NCBI GenBank assembly: GCA_945863605.1 | Contig: CAMAZP010000001.1 | Location: 216,272-280,271, forward strand | From: Chitinophaga pinensis | GTDB lineage: Bacteria > Bacteroidota > Bacteroidia > Flavobacteriales_D > Crocinitomicaceae | Direction: 5' to 3' | Length of the DNA: 64,000 nt | Shown: piece by piece, positions 54,849 through 62,678 of the stretch | How the letters are laid out: every line of letters begins with the position of its first letter | How positions within the stretch are numbered: the stretch's first letter is position 1 | Notes under the pieces: model-generated | The model's input: the letters and a program-made list of their open reading frames with translations, nothing else | Database searches by the model: none | Told to the model about the DNA's origin: nothing | Made by a program: the position numbers and the translations under genes

Positions 54849-54856
54849 CAAATATA
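54849..54856 (-). promoter_or_regulatory. -7 box of tag, start codon 3 nt away
   Basis: Reads TATATTTG on the minus strand, an exact TAnnTTTG match, 3 nt before the tag ATG, which predicts a leaderless mRNA. No TTG at -33 is visible. It is close to the divergent promoter at 54868-54894. Confidence 0.5.
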
Positions 54857-54867
54857 TGCTTATTATT

Positions 54868-54894
54868 TTGATTTAGAAATATTTACTATTTTTG
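54868..54894 (+). promoter_or_regulatory. Promoter of the SdiA-regulated-like gene
   Basis: TTG at 54868-54870, a 16-nt spacer and TATTTTTG at 54887-54894. The box ends 14 nt before the GTG start at 54909. It is divergent from and adjacent to the tag promoter. Confidence 0.5.
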
Positions 54895-54908
54895 TTTTAA
54901 TAATTAAT

Positions 54909-55874
54909 GTGAAAAAACAACACTTTTTTTCTTTTGTTTTAGCAACGCTGTCTTTTGTAGCTGCAAAATCCCTTGAAGAAGTAGGGGTAGAAAATTATTA
55001 TTACCAAAAAGCTACAAATTTTTATAAAGAAGATGGGTATTTTGACTTAATCCATCCTACAGAGGTAAATGTACTACCGATGGGGGTTTCGTCTTTTTCT
55101 GATTTAACCTCAATGGATTCAACACATCTTGTTGGTATTGTGCCCAATAGTGGTGAAGTTGTTTTTTTAGATTTAATAGATTATTCGATTTCTAGCAAAC
55201 TTTCTTTAGGAAGCGATCACAAATTTGTTGCTATTTCGAAAATAGATTCAACCTTAATCCTAATGGATTCTGAAAGTAAAGTACATTTTTTACTACCTCC
55301 TTATGACGTAAATTCATTCGCATCTTCCAATAACACTAAAGAAAATTTCAATTCAGTTGGAATCTGTTTGCATCAATCTACAAAAAGGCTTTTTCTTATT
55401 TCTGAAGTTCAAGAAAAAGAAGAAGGTCAATTTTCTAGTTTTTTGTATGCTTTTAATTTGAATAAAAATCAATTGAGAGATGAACCAATATTTGAGATTA
55501 ATTCTACTGATATTGAAACATTTGCATTAAACAACAATTTATCGCTTCCCATTACTTTTGTCACAAATTCTGGTGATACAATTCAGGGTTTAGATTTTAA
55601 CCCATCGGCAATTGCTGTTCACCCAAAAACGAATGAAATTTATATTCTTTCTTCAACTGATAGAAGCCTAATTGTTTACAATCAATTTGGAGAAATAGTT
55701 AATTATACAACGCTCGATTCATCGATTTTCCCAAGACCTTCTGGTATGACATTTCAAGAAAATGGAGACTTGTTAATTTCAAATTCAGAATTATTAAATC
55801 CTTCAATAGTCAAGTTGAAATGGAACAAATTGTATCAATCACTTGAAGGTCATGGTTTAATTTTCGGACGTTAA
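54909..55874 (+). CDS. SdiA-regulated-domain-like beta-propeller protein
   Basis: This 321-residue protein starts at GTG 54909 with a signal peptide (KQHFFSFVLATLSFVAA). The body has propeller-like blades: VVFLDLIDYSISSKLSLG, and FNPSAIAVHPKTNEIYILSSTDRSLIVYNQFGE. It then has PRPSGMTFQENGDLLISN, which resembles the SdiA-regulated/phytase-like domain. The segment GLDFNPSAIAVHP is the best match. The role is unknown in this phylum; the name refers to homologues, not to SdiA being present here. Confidence 0.72.
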   Translation: MKKQHFFSFVLATLSFVAAKSLEEVGVENYYYQKATNFYKEDGYFDLIHPTEVNVLPMGVSSFSDLTSMDSTHLVGIVPNSGEVVFLDLIDYSISSKLSLGSDHKFVAISKIDSTLILMDSESKVHFLLPPYDVNSFASSNNTKENFNSVGICLHQSTKRLFLISEVQEKEEGQFSSFLYAFNLNKNQLRDEPIFEINSTDIETFALNNNLSLPITFVTNSGDTIQGLDFNPSAIAVHPKTNEIYILSSTDRSLIVYNQFGEIVNYTTLDSSIFPRPSGMTFQENGDLLISNSELLNPSIVKLKWNKLYQSLEGHGLIFGR

Positions 55875-56046
55875 TTTTTTTACAAGCATTAAATTCGTGT
55901 AAATTAAAGCAATTCGTTTCTAAATTTATCTATAAGTCACTAGCAGCTTTTTTAGACATTTATTCTTCAATTTATTTCAATTTATATCCTTTAAATATGT
56001 TAGCTCGTACAAGAACTAACACCTTTTCTCTCCACCAATAATTTAT

Positions 56047-56054
56047 TAACTTTG
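56047..56054 (+). promoter_or_regulatory. -7 box of pheT
   Basis: TAACTTTG, an exact TAnnTTTG match, 21 nt before the pheT ATG. No standard -33 TTG is evident. Confidence 0.4.
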
Positions 56055-56075
56055 CTACCACTTTAAAAATCACTC

Positions 56076-58511
56076 ATGAAAATCTCTTTCAATTGGCTTA
56101 AAAATTACGTTTCAACTGAACTAAATATTGATGAAATTTCTAAAATCCTAACTGATACTGGCTTAGAAGTGGAAGGGGTTGAAAAAATGGAAGCAGTACA
56201 AGGCGGATTAGACGGCGTTGTGATTGGTAAAGTTTTGACTTGCGAAAAACATCCCGATGCTGACAAATTAAAAGTTACTACTGTCGATATTGGCACAGAA
56301 ATCTTACAAATTGTTTGTGGCGCTTTAAATGTTGCCGCTGGACAAAAAGTAGTTGTTGCCACTGTTGGTTGCACTTTGTATCCGAAGCCAGATGAAGCTT
56401 TCAAAATTAAAGCAGCAAAAATTAGAGGTGTTGAATCTTTCGGAATGTTGTGCGCTGAAGATGAACTAGGTTTAGGAACTTCGCACGCAGGAATTTTAGT
56501 TTTACCTGATCATATCGAAACAGGTTCATCTGCAGCGAGTTATTTTGATTTAGAAGACGATTTTCAAATAGAAATAGGATTAACTCCAAACCGTTCTGAC
56601 GCAATGGGACACATTGGTGTGGCTCGAGATTTAGTAGCTTATTTTAATTTTCACCAAGGAAAAAATTCCTCAATCGTTTGGCCAGCAACCAAAGAATTAA
56701 AGGCTGAAAACACACATTTACCAATAAAAATATCTGTTGAAGATATAGCTAATTGCGACCGCTATTGTGGGGTGACAATTGCCAACGTGAAAGTGCAAGC
56801 TTCTCCAGAATGGTTGCAAAAAAGATTGCGCGCAGTTGGACTTTCTCCAATCAATAATGTGGTTGATGTTACCAATTTTGTGATGCGTGAATTAGGAACA
56901 CCTTTGCACGCTTTTGATGTTGAGAAATTGAATGGTAAAATCGTTGTCAAAAAAGCAATTGAAGGGCAAGTTTTCAAAACGTTAGACGGCGTTGAAAGAA
57001 CCTTGAAAGGAGAAGAGTTGATGATTACAAATGGTACTGAAAATTTGTGTATCGCAGGTGCTTTCGGTGGCGCAGATTCTGGAATCAATGAGCAAACTCA
57101 AGATGTATTCTTGGAATCAGCTATATTTAATGCTGTTTCTGTTAGAAAAACGGCCAAAATTCACGGTTTAAATACCGATGCAAGTTTTCGTTTCGAACGT
57201 GGTGTTGACCCAGAATTAACACTTTATGCATTGCGTCGTGCGGCTCATTTGATACAAGAAATTGCAGGTGGAGAAATTGCAATGGACGAAAAGGATTTAC
57301 TAATCAATCCAGTTTCTAAGCGAGTAATAACCGTAAATCTAAACAAAATCAATCGTTTAATTGGAAGTGAAATTTCAAAAGAAGCAGTTGTTCAAATCCT
57401 AGAGAATTTGGACTTTAAGATTTTGACATCAACTGAATTAGACTTAGAAATTGAAATTCCAAGTTACAGAACAGATGTTCACCGTGAAGCTGATGTTACA
57501 GAAGAAATTCTGCGTATTTATGGCTTCAATTTAGTACCAATTCCTGAAAAATGGAATATTTCTTTACCGATTTCTGAAGCTATAAATGCTGACAAACTTC
57601 AAGCTACAATTGCTGAGTTTTTGGTTGGAAAAGGATTCAACGAGGCTTTGAATAATTCATTGACAAAAGGAGTTTATGTAGAAAAATTAGGCGGAGAAAC
57701 GTTAAAAGTCGAACATCAAGTGGAAATGTTAAATCCCTTGAGTCAAGATTTAAATGTGTTGAGACAAACTTTGCTTTTTGGTTTGATGGAAAACATTCAA
57801 CACAACCAAAACCGTCAGTATCCGAATGTTAAATTATTTGAATATGGTAAAACTTATTTCAAATATGCGTCAGGATTCAATGAGCAACGCACGATTTCAT
57901 TCGTACTAACGGGTTCAAAATCAGAAGAATCTTGGAATAATACATCAGAAACAGTATCCTACTTTACCTTAAAAGGAATCATTATTTCTCTTTTAAATCG
58001 TTTGGGATTAACGTCTAATATCCAGGAAAAATCGTTAGAAAGTGATTTGTTTCAAGATGCTGAAAAAATCGAAATCTTCAAAAAATCAATTGTAGAGATT
58101 GGAATAGTTTCGTCCAAGATTCAAAAATACTTTGACGTTAAAAATCCTGTTTACTTCGCTTCGATTGATTTTGATGTATTGTTAGATACCTTGAAAACAG
58201 TTAAAATCAAATTCAAAGATTTACCGAAAGCTTTTGCTATTAGACGTGATTTTTCATTGTTAGTGAATAAGGAAACAAAATTCTCGGAATTAGAGACTGC
58301 TGCAAGAAAAAGTGAGAAAAAATTGCTTCAAAGTGTGAATTTATTTGATGTTTACGAAGGTGACAAATTGGAAGCTGGCAAGAAATCGTATGCACTTTCA
58401 TTTATTCTACAAGATGGTGACCGTACCTTAAATGATCAAGAAATTGACAAAGCAATGGAGTTAATCCGCTTAGGTATTGAGAAGGAAACGGGGGCAGTTT
58501 TGAGAGGATAA
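56076..58511 (+). CDS. pheT: Phenylalanyl-tRNA synthetase beta subunit
   Basis: This 811-residue subunit of the alpha2-beta2 enzyme charges tRNA-Phe. Domains in order are the N-terminal FNWLKNYV, a tRNA-binding EMAP-like domain (VVIGKVLTCEKHPDADKLKVTTVDIG, about 50-75), B3/B4 editing, B5, the catalytic-like core (DASFRFERGVDPELT, about 370) and a C-terminal anticodon-binding FDX-ACB domain (AIRRDFSLLVN...RTLNDQEI). It is convergent with fabF, with 4 nt between stops. pheS is not in the window. Confidence 0.96.
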   Translation: MKISFNWLKNYVSTELNIDEISKILTDTGLEVEGVEKMEAVQGGLDGVVIGKVLTCEKHPDADKLKVTTVDIGTEILQIVCGALNVAAGQKVVVATVGCTLYPKPDEAFKIKAAKIRGVESFGMLCAEDELGLGTSHAGILVLPDHIETGSSAASYFDLEDDFQIEIGLTPNRSDAMGHIGVARDLVAYFNFHQGKNSSIVWPATKELKAENTHLPIKISVEDIANCDRYCGVTIANVKVQASPEWLQKRLRAVGLSPINNVVDVTNFVMRELGTPLHAFDVEKLNGKIVVKKAIEGQVFKTLDGVERTLKGEELMITNGTENLCIAGAFGGADSGINEQTQDVFLESAIFNAVSVRKTAKIHGLNTDASFRFERGVDPELTLYALRRAAHLIQEIAGGEIAMDEKDLLINPVSKRVITVNLNKINRLIGSEISKEAVVQILENLDFKILTSTELDLEIEIPSYRTDVHREADVTEEILRIYGFNLVPIPEKWNISLPISEAINADKLQATIAEFLVGKGFNEALNNSLTKGVYVEKLGGETLKVEHQVEMLNPLSQDLNVLRQTLLFGLMENIQHNQNRQYPNVKLFEYGKTYFKYASGFNEQRTISFVLTGSKSEESWNNTSETVSYFTLKGIIISLLNRLGLTSNIQEKSLESDLFQDAEKIEIFKKSIVEIGIVSSKIQKYFDVKNPVYFASIDFDVLLDTLKTVKIKFKDLPKAFAIRRDFSLLVNKETKFSELETAARKSEKKLLQSVNLFDVYEGDKLEAGKKSYALSFILQDGDRTLNDQEIDKAMELIRLGIEKETGAVLRG

Positions 58512-58515
58512 TCTA

Positions 58516-59754
58516 TTAATATTTCTTCATAATAACTGAAGCAATATGTCCACCAAAACCAAAGGTATTACTCATTGCATAATTCACTTCTTTTGCGCTT
58601 GCTTTACCAAGTGGAAAGTCAAATAATTCAGCAAATTCAGGTTCGATTGTTTCGGTGTTAATCGTTGGAGGAATTAATCCCGTTTCTAAGGCTTTCACAC
58701 AAGCAATTGCTTCAATGGCTCCGGCTGCACCTAACAAGTGACCGGTCATCGATTTAGTAGCTGAAATGGATACTTTAGAATTCGTTCCAAAAACTGTTCT
58801 TGCTGCAATCAATTCTGAAATATCACCTTGTGGAGTGGAAGTTGCATGCATATTCACATACTCGATTTGATCTGCAGAAATACCTGCCTCGCGCAATGCT
58901 TCATTCATTCCTAAAACAGCACCAGCTCCTTCGGGATGAGTCCCTGTCAAATGATAAGCATCAGCTGCCATTCCACCACCAACAATTTCTCCTAGAATAA
59001 TTGCGCCACGTTTCATTGCGTGTTCATATTCCTCTAAAATCAATGCACCTGCACCTTCTCCCATCACAAAACCATCGCGTGAAATATCAAATGGTCGAGA
59101 AGCAGTTTCAGGAGAATCATTTCTTGTTGAAAGAGCCTTCGCAGAAGAAAAACCACCAATTGACGCCTCGTTAATTGCAGCTTCTGATCCACCTGTCACT
59201 ATCATATCCGCTTTGTCCCATTTGATATAGTTGAAAGCTTCAATTATTGCTGTGTTAGAGGTCGCACAAGCTGAAACAGGGCAGAAGTTAACTCCCCTTA
59301 AACCATATTTTATGGAAATTATACCAGATGCAATATCAACTAATATGCGAGGAATAAAATAAGGCGTAAAACGAGGAGTTCCATCACCAACACAATACTC
59401 TTTCATTTGGTCTTGAAAGGTTTGAATTCCACCATTACCAGAACCCCAAATAACGCCAATTCTATCTTTGTTTAAGGTTTCAAAATCAATTCCAGCATGG
59501 GTAACTGCTTCTTCTACAGCAACTAAAGCATATTGTGAGAATTTATCGTATTTACGTATTTCTTTTGAATCGAAATGGTCTAATTCATTGTAACCTTTCA
59601 ATTCACAAGCAAATTTAGCTTTGAATTTTTCTGTGTCAAATTTGGTAATTGACGCAGCACCACTTTTACCTTCTATCAAAGCATTCCAAAATTCCTCTAA
59701 ATTATTTCCAATTGGAGTCAAAGCCCCCATTCCCGTTACTACAACTCTTCTCAT
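58516..59754 (-). CDS. fabF: 3-oxoacyl-ACP synthase II
   Basis: This 412-residue condensing enzyme extends fatty acyl chains with malonyl-ACP. Its catalytic triad is intact: Cys in VSACATSNTAI near residue 163, His in NMHATSTPQGD near 303, and His in SMTGHLLGAAG near 338. The start overlaps the stop of the S41 protease gene by 4 nt (ATGA). An acpP gene, often next to fabF, is absent here. Gene order with a protease is unusual for the pathway. Confidence 0.95.
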   Translation of the reverse strand: MRRVVVTGMGALTPIGNNLEEFWNALIEGKSGAASITKFDTEKFKAKFACELKGYNELDHFDSKEIRKYDKFSQYALVAVEEAVTHAGIDFETLNKDRIGVIWGSGNGGIQTFQDQMKEYCVGDGTPRFTPYFIPRILVDIASGIISIKYGLRGVNFCPVSACATSNTAIIEAFNYIKWDKADMIVTGGSEAAINEASIGGFSSAKALSTRNDSPETASRPFDISRDGFVMGEGAGALILEEYEHAMKRGAIILGEIVGGGMAADAYHLTGTHPEGAGAVLGMNEALREAGISADQIEYVNMHATSTPQGDISELIAARTVFGTNSKVSISATKSMTGHLLGAAGAIEAIACVKALETGLIPPTINTETIEPEFAELFDFPLGKASAKEVNYAMSNTFGFGGHIASVIMKKY

Positions 59755-61343
59755 TTATCTAATTTAATTGAATTATACTCTTTTGAATTGATGACATTTA
59801 TTGCGCGTTGCAAAATTTCATTTGAATCATTGTAGACTTGGAAAAATTCATTCACACCCCATAAATCTTGCGCTAAATTCGCTTTCAATCGCAACTGAAT
59901 CAATTTTTTACTTACTTCATAATCCTTTTCAACGAACTCTAATTTTGGATTTTCCTTTTTAACGTAATCGAAAAATGTTTGCATAAATACTTCGTCACAC
60001 TTGAAATTTTGTTTAAATGAATCGAATGTCGGATATTTGGCTTTCAATTGTTCACGCTGATCAGTCAAGTATCTAAATGGAAAAGAATTTATGTAACCGC
60101 CTTGAAACAAATCACTTAAATAGTCGGAATTTTCAGTTGTATCTAATGGAACAAAGAAGTCTGGCATAATTCCACCTCCTGCATAAACTGTTCTGTTTGT
60201 TTTTAAGGTTTTGAATAACAAAGAATCCGGCATTTTAATGGAATCCGCGTGGATAAATTCGCCGTTTAGAAAACGTTGTGTTAGGTCTTTTTTATACATT
60301 GCAGGATCATCATAAGGTTTTTGAATAAATCGACCTGCTGGCGTATAATATCTTGCGATTGTTAAACGAATTTCAGAACCATCACTCAAAGGCATCGGAC
60401 GTTGAACCAAACCTTTACCAAACGTTCGACGACCAACAACTAAACCTCTGTCCCAGTCTTGGATTGCACCTGAAAGAATTTCACTTGCACTTGCGGAATA
60501 TTCGTCCGTTAACAAGATTAGTTTTCCATCTTCAAATAATCCTTTTTTACCAGCTTTTAAATTACTTCTCGGTTGAGCACGACCTTCAGAATAAACAATT
60601 AATTTGTCGCCAGAAAGAAATTCATCCGCTAATTTATGAGCAGCATCCAATAATCCACCACCATTACCTTGTAAATCAAAAATTAAGTTTTTCATTCCTT
60701 TGGCTTTTAACGCAACCATTGCAGTATGAACTTCTTCAACTGTTGTTCTTGAAAAACTATTCAAACGAATATATCCCGTTTCTTTGTCAATCATATAATG
60801 AGCATCAACTGAATAAACAGGAATTTTATCACGCGTAATATTGAAAACCAAGTTTTCTTTTTGCGAGCGTCTTTTAACTTCCAATAGTACTTTAGTCCCT
60901 AGTTCTCCCATTAATTTAGTACGAACATCATTGTTTTTCAATCCTATACCAGCAATTGTTTTTCCATCAACGCCCACAATCTGATCTCCAGGTAAAATAC
61001 CTAATTTCTCACTTGGTCCACCAGGAATAGTAGCAACAACATTCAATGTGTCTTTCATTATCTGAAAGCGAATACCAACACCAACAAAACTTCCGTTAAT
61101 TGAAGTTTGTGCCTCACTCAATTCTTCAGCAGGAATATAAGTTGAATGGGGATCAAGTTTTTCCAACATTGCAATTATCGCTGTTTCTGTCAACTCTTTA
61201 CCTTTAACTGGGTCGACGTAAAAACGAGTGACATTATCCATTACTTCGTCAAATTTTTGAGAAGTACTTCTTTCGCTTGGGTCAAATTGTGCAAATAGGG
61301 AACTTGATAATAATATAGAGCTAACAAAAAGAATTTTTTTCAT
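59751..61343 (-). CDS. S41 family C-terminal processing peptidase
   Basis: This 530-residue periplasmic Ser/Lys protease begins with a signal peptide (KKILFVSSILLSSSLFA). A PDZ domain (about 85-165: LNVVATIPGGPSEKLGILPGDQIVGVDG) is followed by the S41 catalytic domain, with Ser in LTDEYSASASEIL near residue 286 and Lys in RRTFGKGLVQ about 25 residues later. About 170 residues follow the core. These enzymes trim the C-termini of exported proteins. ATG 61343 is used instead of the in-frame 61349. Confidence 0.93.
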   Translation of the reverse strand: MKKILFVSSILLSSSLFAQFDPSERSTSQKFDEVMDNVTRFYVDPVKGKELTETAIIAMLEKLDPHSTYIPAEELSEAQTSINGSFVGVGIRFQIMKDTLNVVATIPGGPSEKLGILPGDQIVGVDGKTIAGIGLKNNDVRTKLMGELGTKVLLEVKRRSQKENLVFNITRDKIPVYSVDAHYMIDKETGYIRLNSFSRTTVEEVHTAMVALKAKGMKNLIFDLQGNGGGLLDAAHKLADEFLSGDKLIVYSEGRAQPRSNLKAGKKGLFEDGKLILLTDEYSASASEILSGAIQDWDRGLVVGRRTFGKGLVQRPMPLSDGSEIRLTIARYYTPAGRFIQKPYDDPAMYKKDLTQRFLNGEFIHADSIKMPDSLLFKTLKTNRTVYAGGGIMPDFFVPLDTTENSDYLSDLFQGGYINSFPFRYLTDQREQLKAKYPTFDSFKQNFKCDEVFMQTFFDYVKKENPKLEFVEKDYEVSKKLIQLRLKANLAQDLWGVNEFFQVYNDSNEILQRAINVINSKEYNSIKLDK

Positions 61344-61349
61344 AAACAA

Positions 61350-61648
61350 TTTTTAGAAATGTAAACCTAAGAAACGCATTCAATATAAAATCGTGCCTTT
61401 ATTCAAATATAATCCGTTTTTGTGAATACTTAACTATTTTATCTTTCAATGAAATAATTTTTAACCGTTCAGTTTGAATAAGAGAACCATCATAACTTTA
61501 ACTATTTAATTGTAGATATTAGTTTTTGAAAATTATAGATTTCTGTTGATTATCTATAAATTTATTAACATTAAAATAATTATTGCTTTGAAATATAAAT
61601 GGTTATTTATGAATTTTAAAAAATTAAAAATGGAAATCGGTTAGTCAA
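61350..61648. other. Intergenic region without a clear feature
   Basis: About 299 nt of AT-rich sequence between the S41 protease start (minus) and the vapC end. I see no exact TAnnTTTG box for a plus-strand gene, no stable hairpin with a T tract and no coding frame of length. The promoter of the S41-fabF operon should lie at its left end but has no obvious consensus. Confidence 0.4.
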
Positions 61649-62020
61649 TTATCTTTCAAAATGAATAAAGTTAATTTCAGAAATATTTTTAAAATCAGTG
61701 TCAGCAGAAATAAAAGGAATACCTAAATATAAACTTGTTGAAACTATCAGACAGTCTGGCAATTTTAAACGATTTGTTTTTCTTATTTGTATTGTGATTT
61801 CTTTTATTTCATCACTAATACCATAAATGTGACATTCAGATAAAAATCCCTTAATTACTTTTTCTTCTTCGATTTTTAATCCTTTGAAACTTAATATTTC
61901 AATTTCTGTTATAATTGAAACACATAAATTTTTACCGTTTAGAAAATGAGCCAATGTTCTGTCTCCATTCAATAAGTAAAGTACGATATTAGTATCAAGG
62001 AAAATTCTATTTCCATTCAT
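61649..62020 (-). CDS. vapC: PIN-domain toxin, VapC family
   Basis: This 123-residue ribonuclease-fold protein shows the four acidic residues of the PIN active site: Asp in FLDTNIVLYLLNG, Glu in SIITEIEILSF, and two Asp in LPDCLIVSTS and ISADTDF. VapC toxins cleave tRNA or rRNA and stop translation until the antitoxin binds them. The start overlaps the antitoxin gene by 14 nt, and the purine-rich GGAG 9 nt upstream of its ATG lies inside the antitoxin gene. Confidence 0.88.
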   Translation of the reverse strand: MNGNRIFLDTNIVLYLLNGDRTLAHFLNGKNLCVSIITEIEILSFKGLKIEEEKVIKGFLSECHIYGISDEIKEITIQIRKTNRLKLPDCLIVSTSLYLGIPFISADTDFKNISEINFIHFER

Positions 62021-62174
62021 TTCTTAGCTCCTTTTGTATTTCAAGTGGATCTTTGTCTAATTGAATTTTTCCACAATATTTTAAAGTGTCAACGCCTTTT
62101 TTATTTGAGTTTATTTGCTTTGTTATTTTTTGAATTTCAACCTTTGAGGATCCTTTTTTTAATGTAGTTACCAT
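62007..62174 (-). CDS. vapB: VapB-type antitoxin
   Basis: This 55-residue protein begins MVTTLKKGSSKVEIQKITKQ and ends LEIQKELRNEWK. It is Lys-rich at the front and has GVDTLKYCGKIQLDKDPL in the middle, a pattern I recognise from antitoxins encoded beside PIN toxins in Bacteroidota. It is read from ATG 62174 to the TAG at 62007 and overlaps the vapC start by 14 nt, the expected antitoxin-first order. It probably binds the toxin with its C-terminus and may regulate its own promoter. Confidence 0.82.
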   Translation of the reverse strand: MVTTLKKGSSKVEIQKITKQINSNKKGVDTLKYCGKIQLDKDPLEIQKELRNEWK

Positions 62175-62241
62175 ATTATAAATATTTAATTGAAATTAAA
62201 CTTAATAATTGAAATATCAAAATAATTATTCAACTTAATTA

Positions 62242-62535
62242 TCACCTTTCTTCCAACTCGTCAATTTCAACGGTTGGACCTCCCTGACAGATGCTCGGAG
62301 CTCCTGTTTCATGGTATTTTACCCACACTTTTTGTCCGTCGATAATTGAAACAGTAGATGAAAAACTGAATAAATTTCCTGGTTCAATTGCATCGCCATT
62401 TTCCAACACAATCTGCATTCCGCAACCATCAAATCCAGTGTAGTCTCTTATTATAGCTTTAGTCATTCCTTTGTTTGATTTGGAACAGCTGAAAATGAGG
62501 AAACTAAGAGCGGAGAATAGTATAATTTTTTTCAT
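62242..62535 (-). CDS. Small lipoprotein
   Basis: This 97-residue protein has a signal peptide ending in a lipobox (MKKIILFSALSFLIFSC), so it should be lipidated at Cys17. The mature part (MTKAIIRDYTGFDGCGMQIVLENGD...KVWVKYHETGAPSICQGGP) has two further cysteines that could pair. No family function is recognised. It has its own ATG start and lies 67 nt from vapB on the same strand, divergent from ffh. Confidence 0.78.
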   Translation of the reverse strand: MKKIILFSALSFLIFSCSKSNKGMTKAIIRDYTGFDGCGMQIVLENGDAIEPGNLFSFSSTVSIIDGQKVWVKYHETGAPSICQGGPTVEIDELEER

Positions 62536-62678
62536 ATCATAACGTTTTATTGGATAAAGTTAATTGTTTTACCTTTTACTTATAACTGGTTTTTTGATAA
62601 GTTATTTTTTCGAATCAAAATCCTTCTCTTCTTCCTATTAAAATCAATATCTTTACAGACTAAAATTGAGTAAAAGAT

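Noticed and set aside
60353..60838. 161-codon open frame on the plus strand
   Set aside because: Fully antisense to the S41 protease, rich in Leu/His/Gln as expected from an antisense frame, and no recognisable domain.
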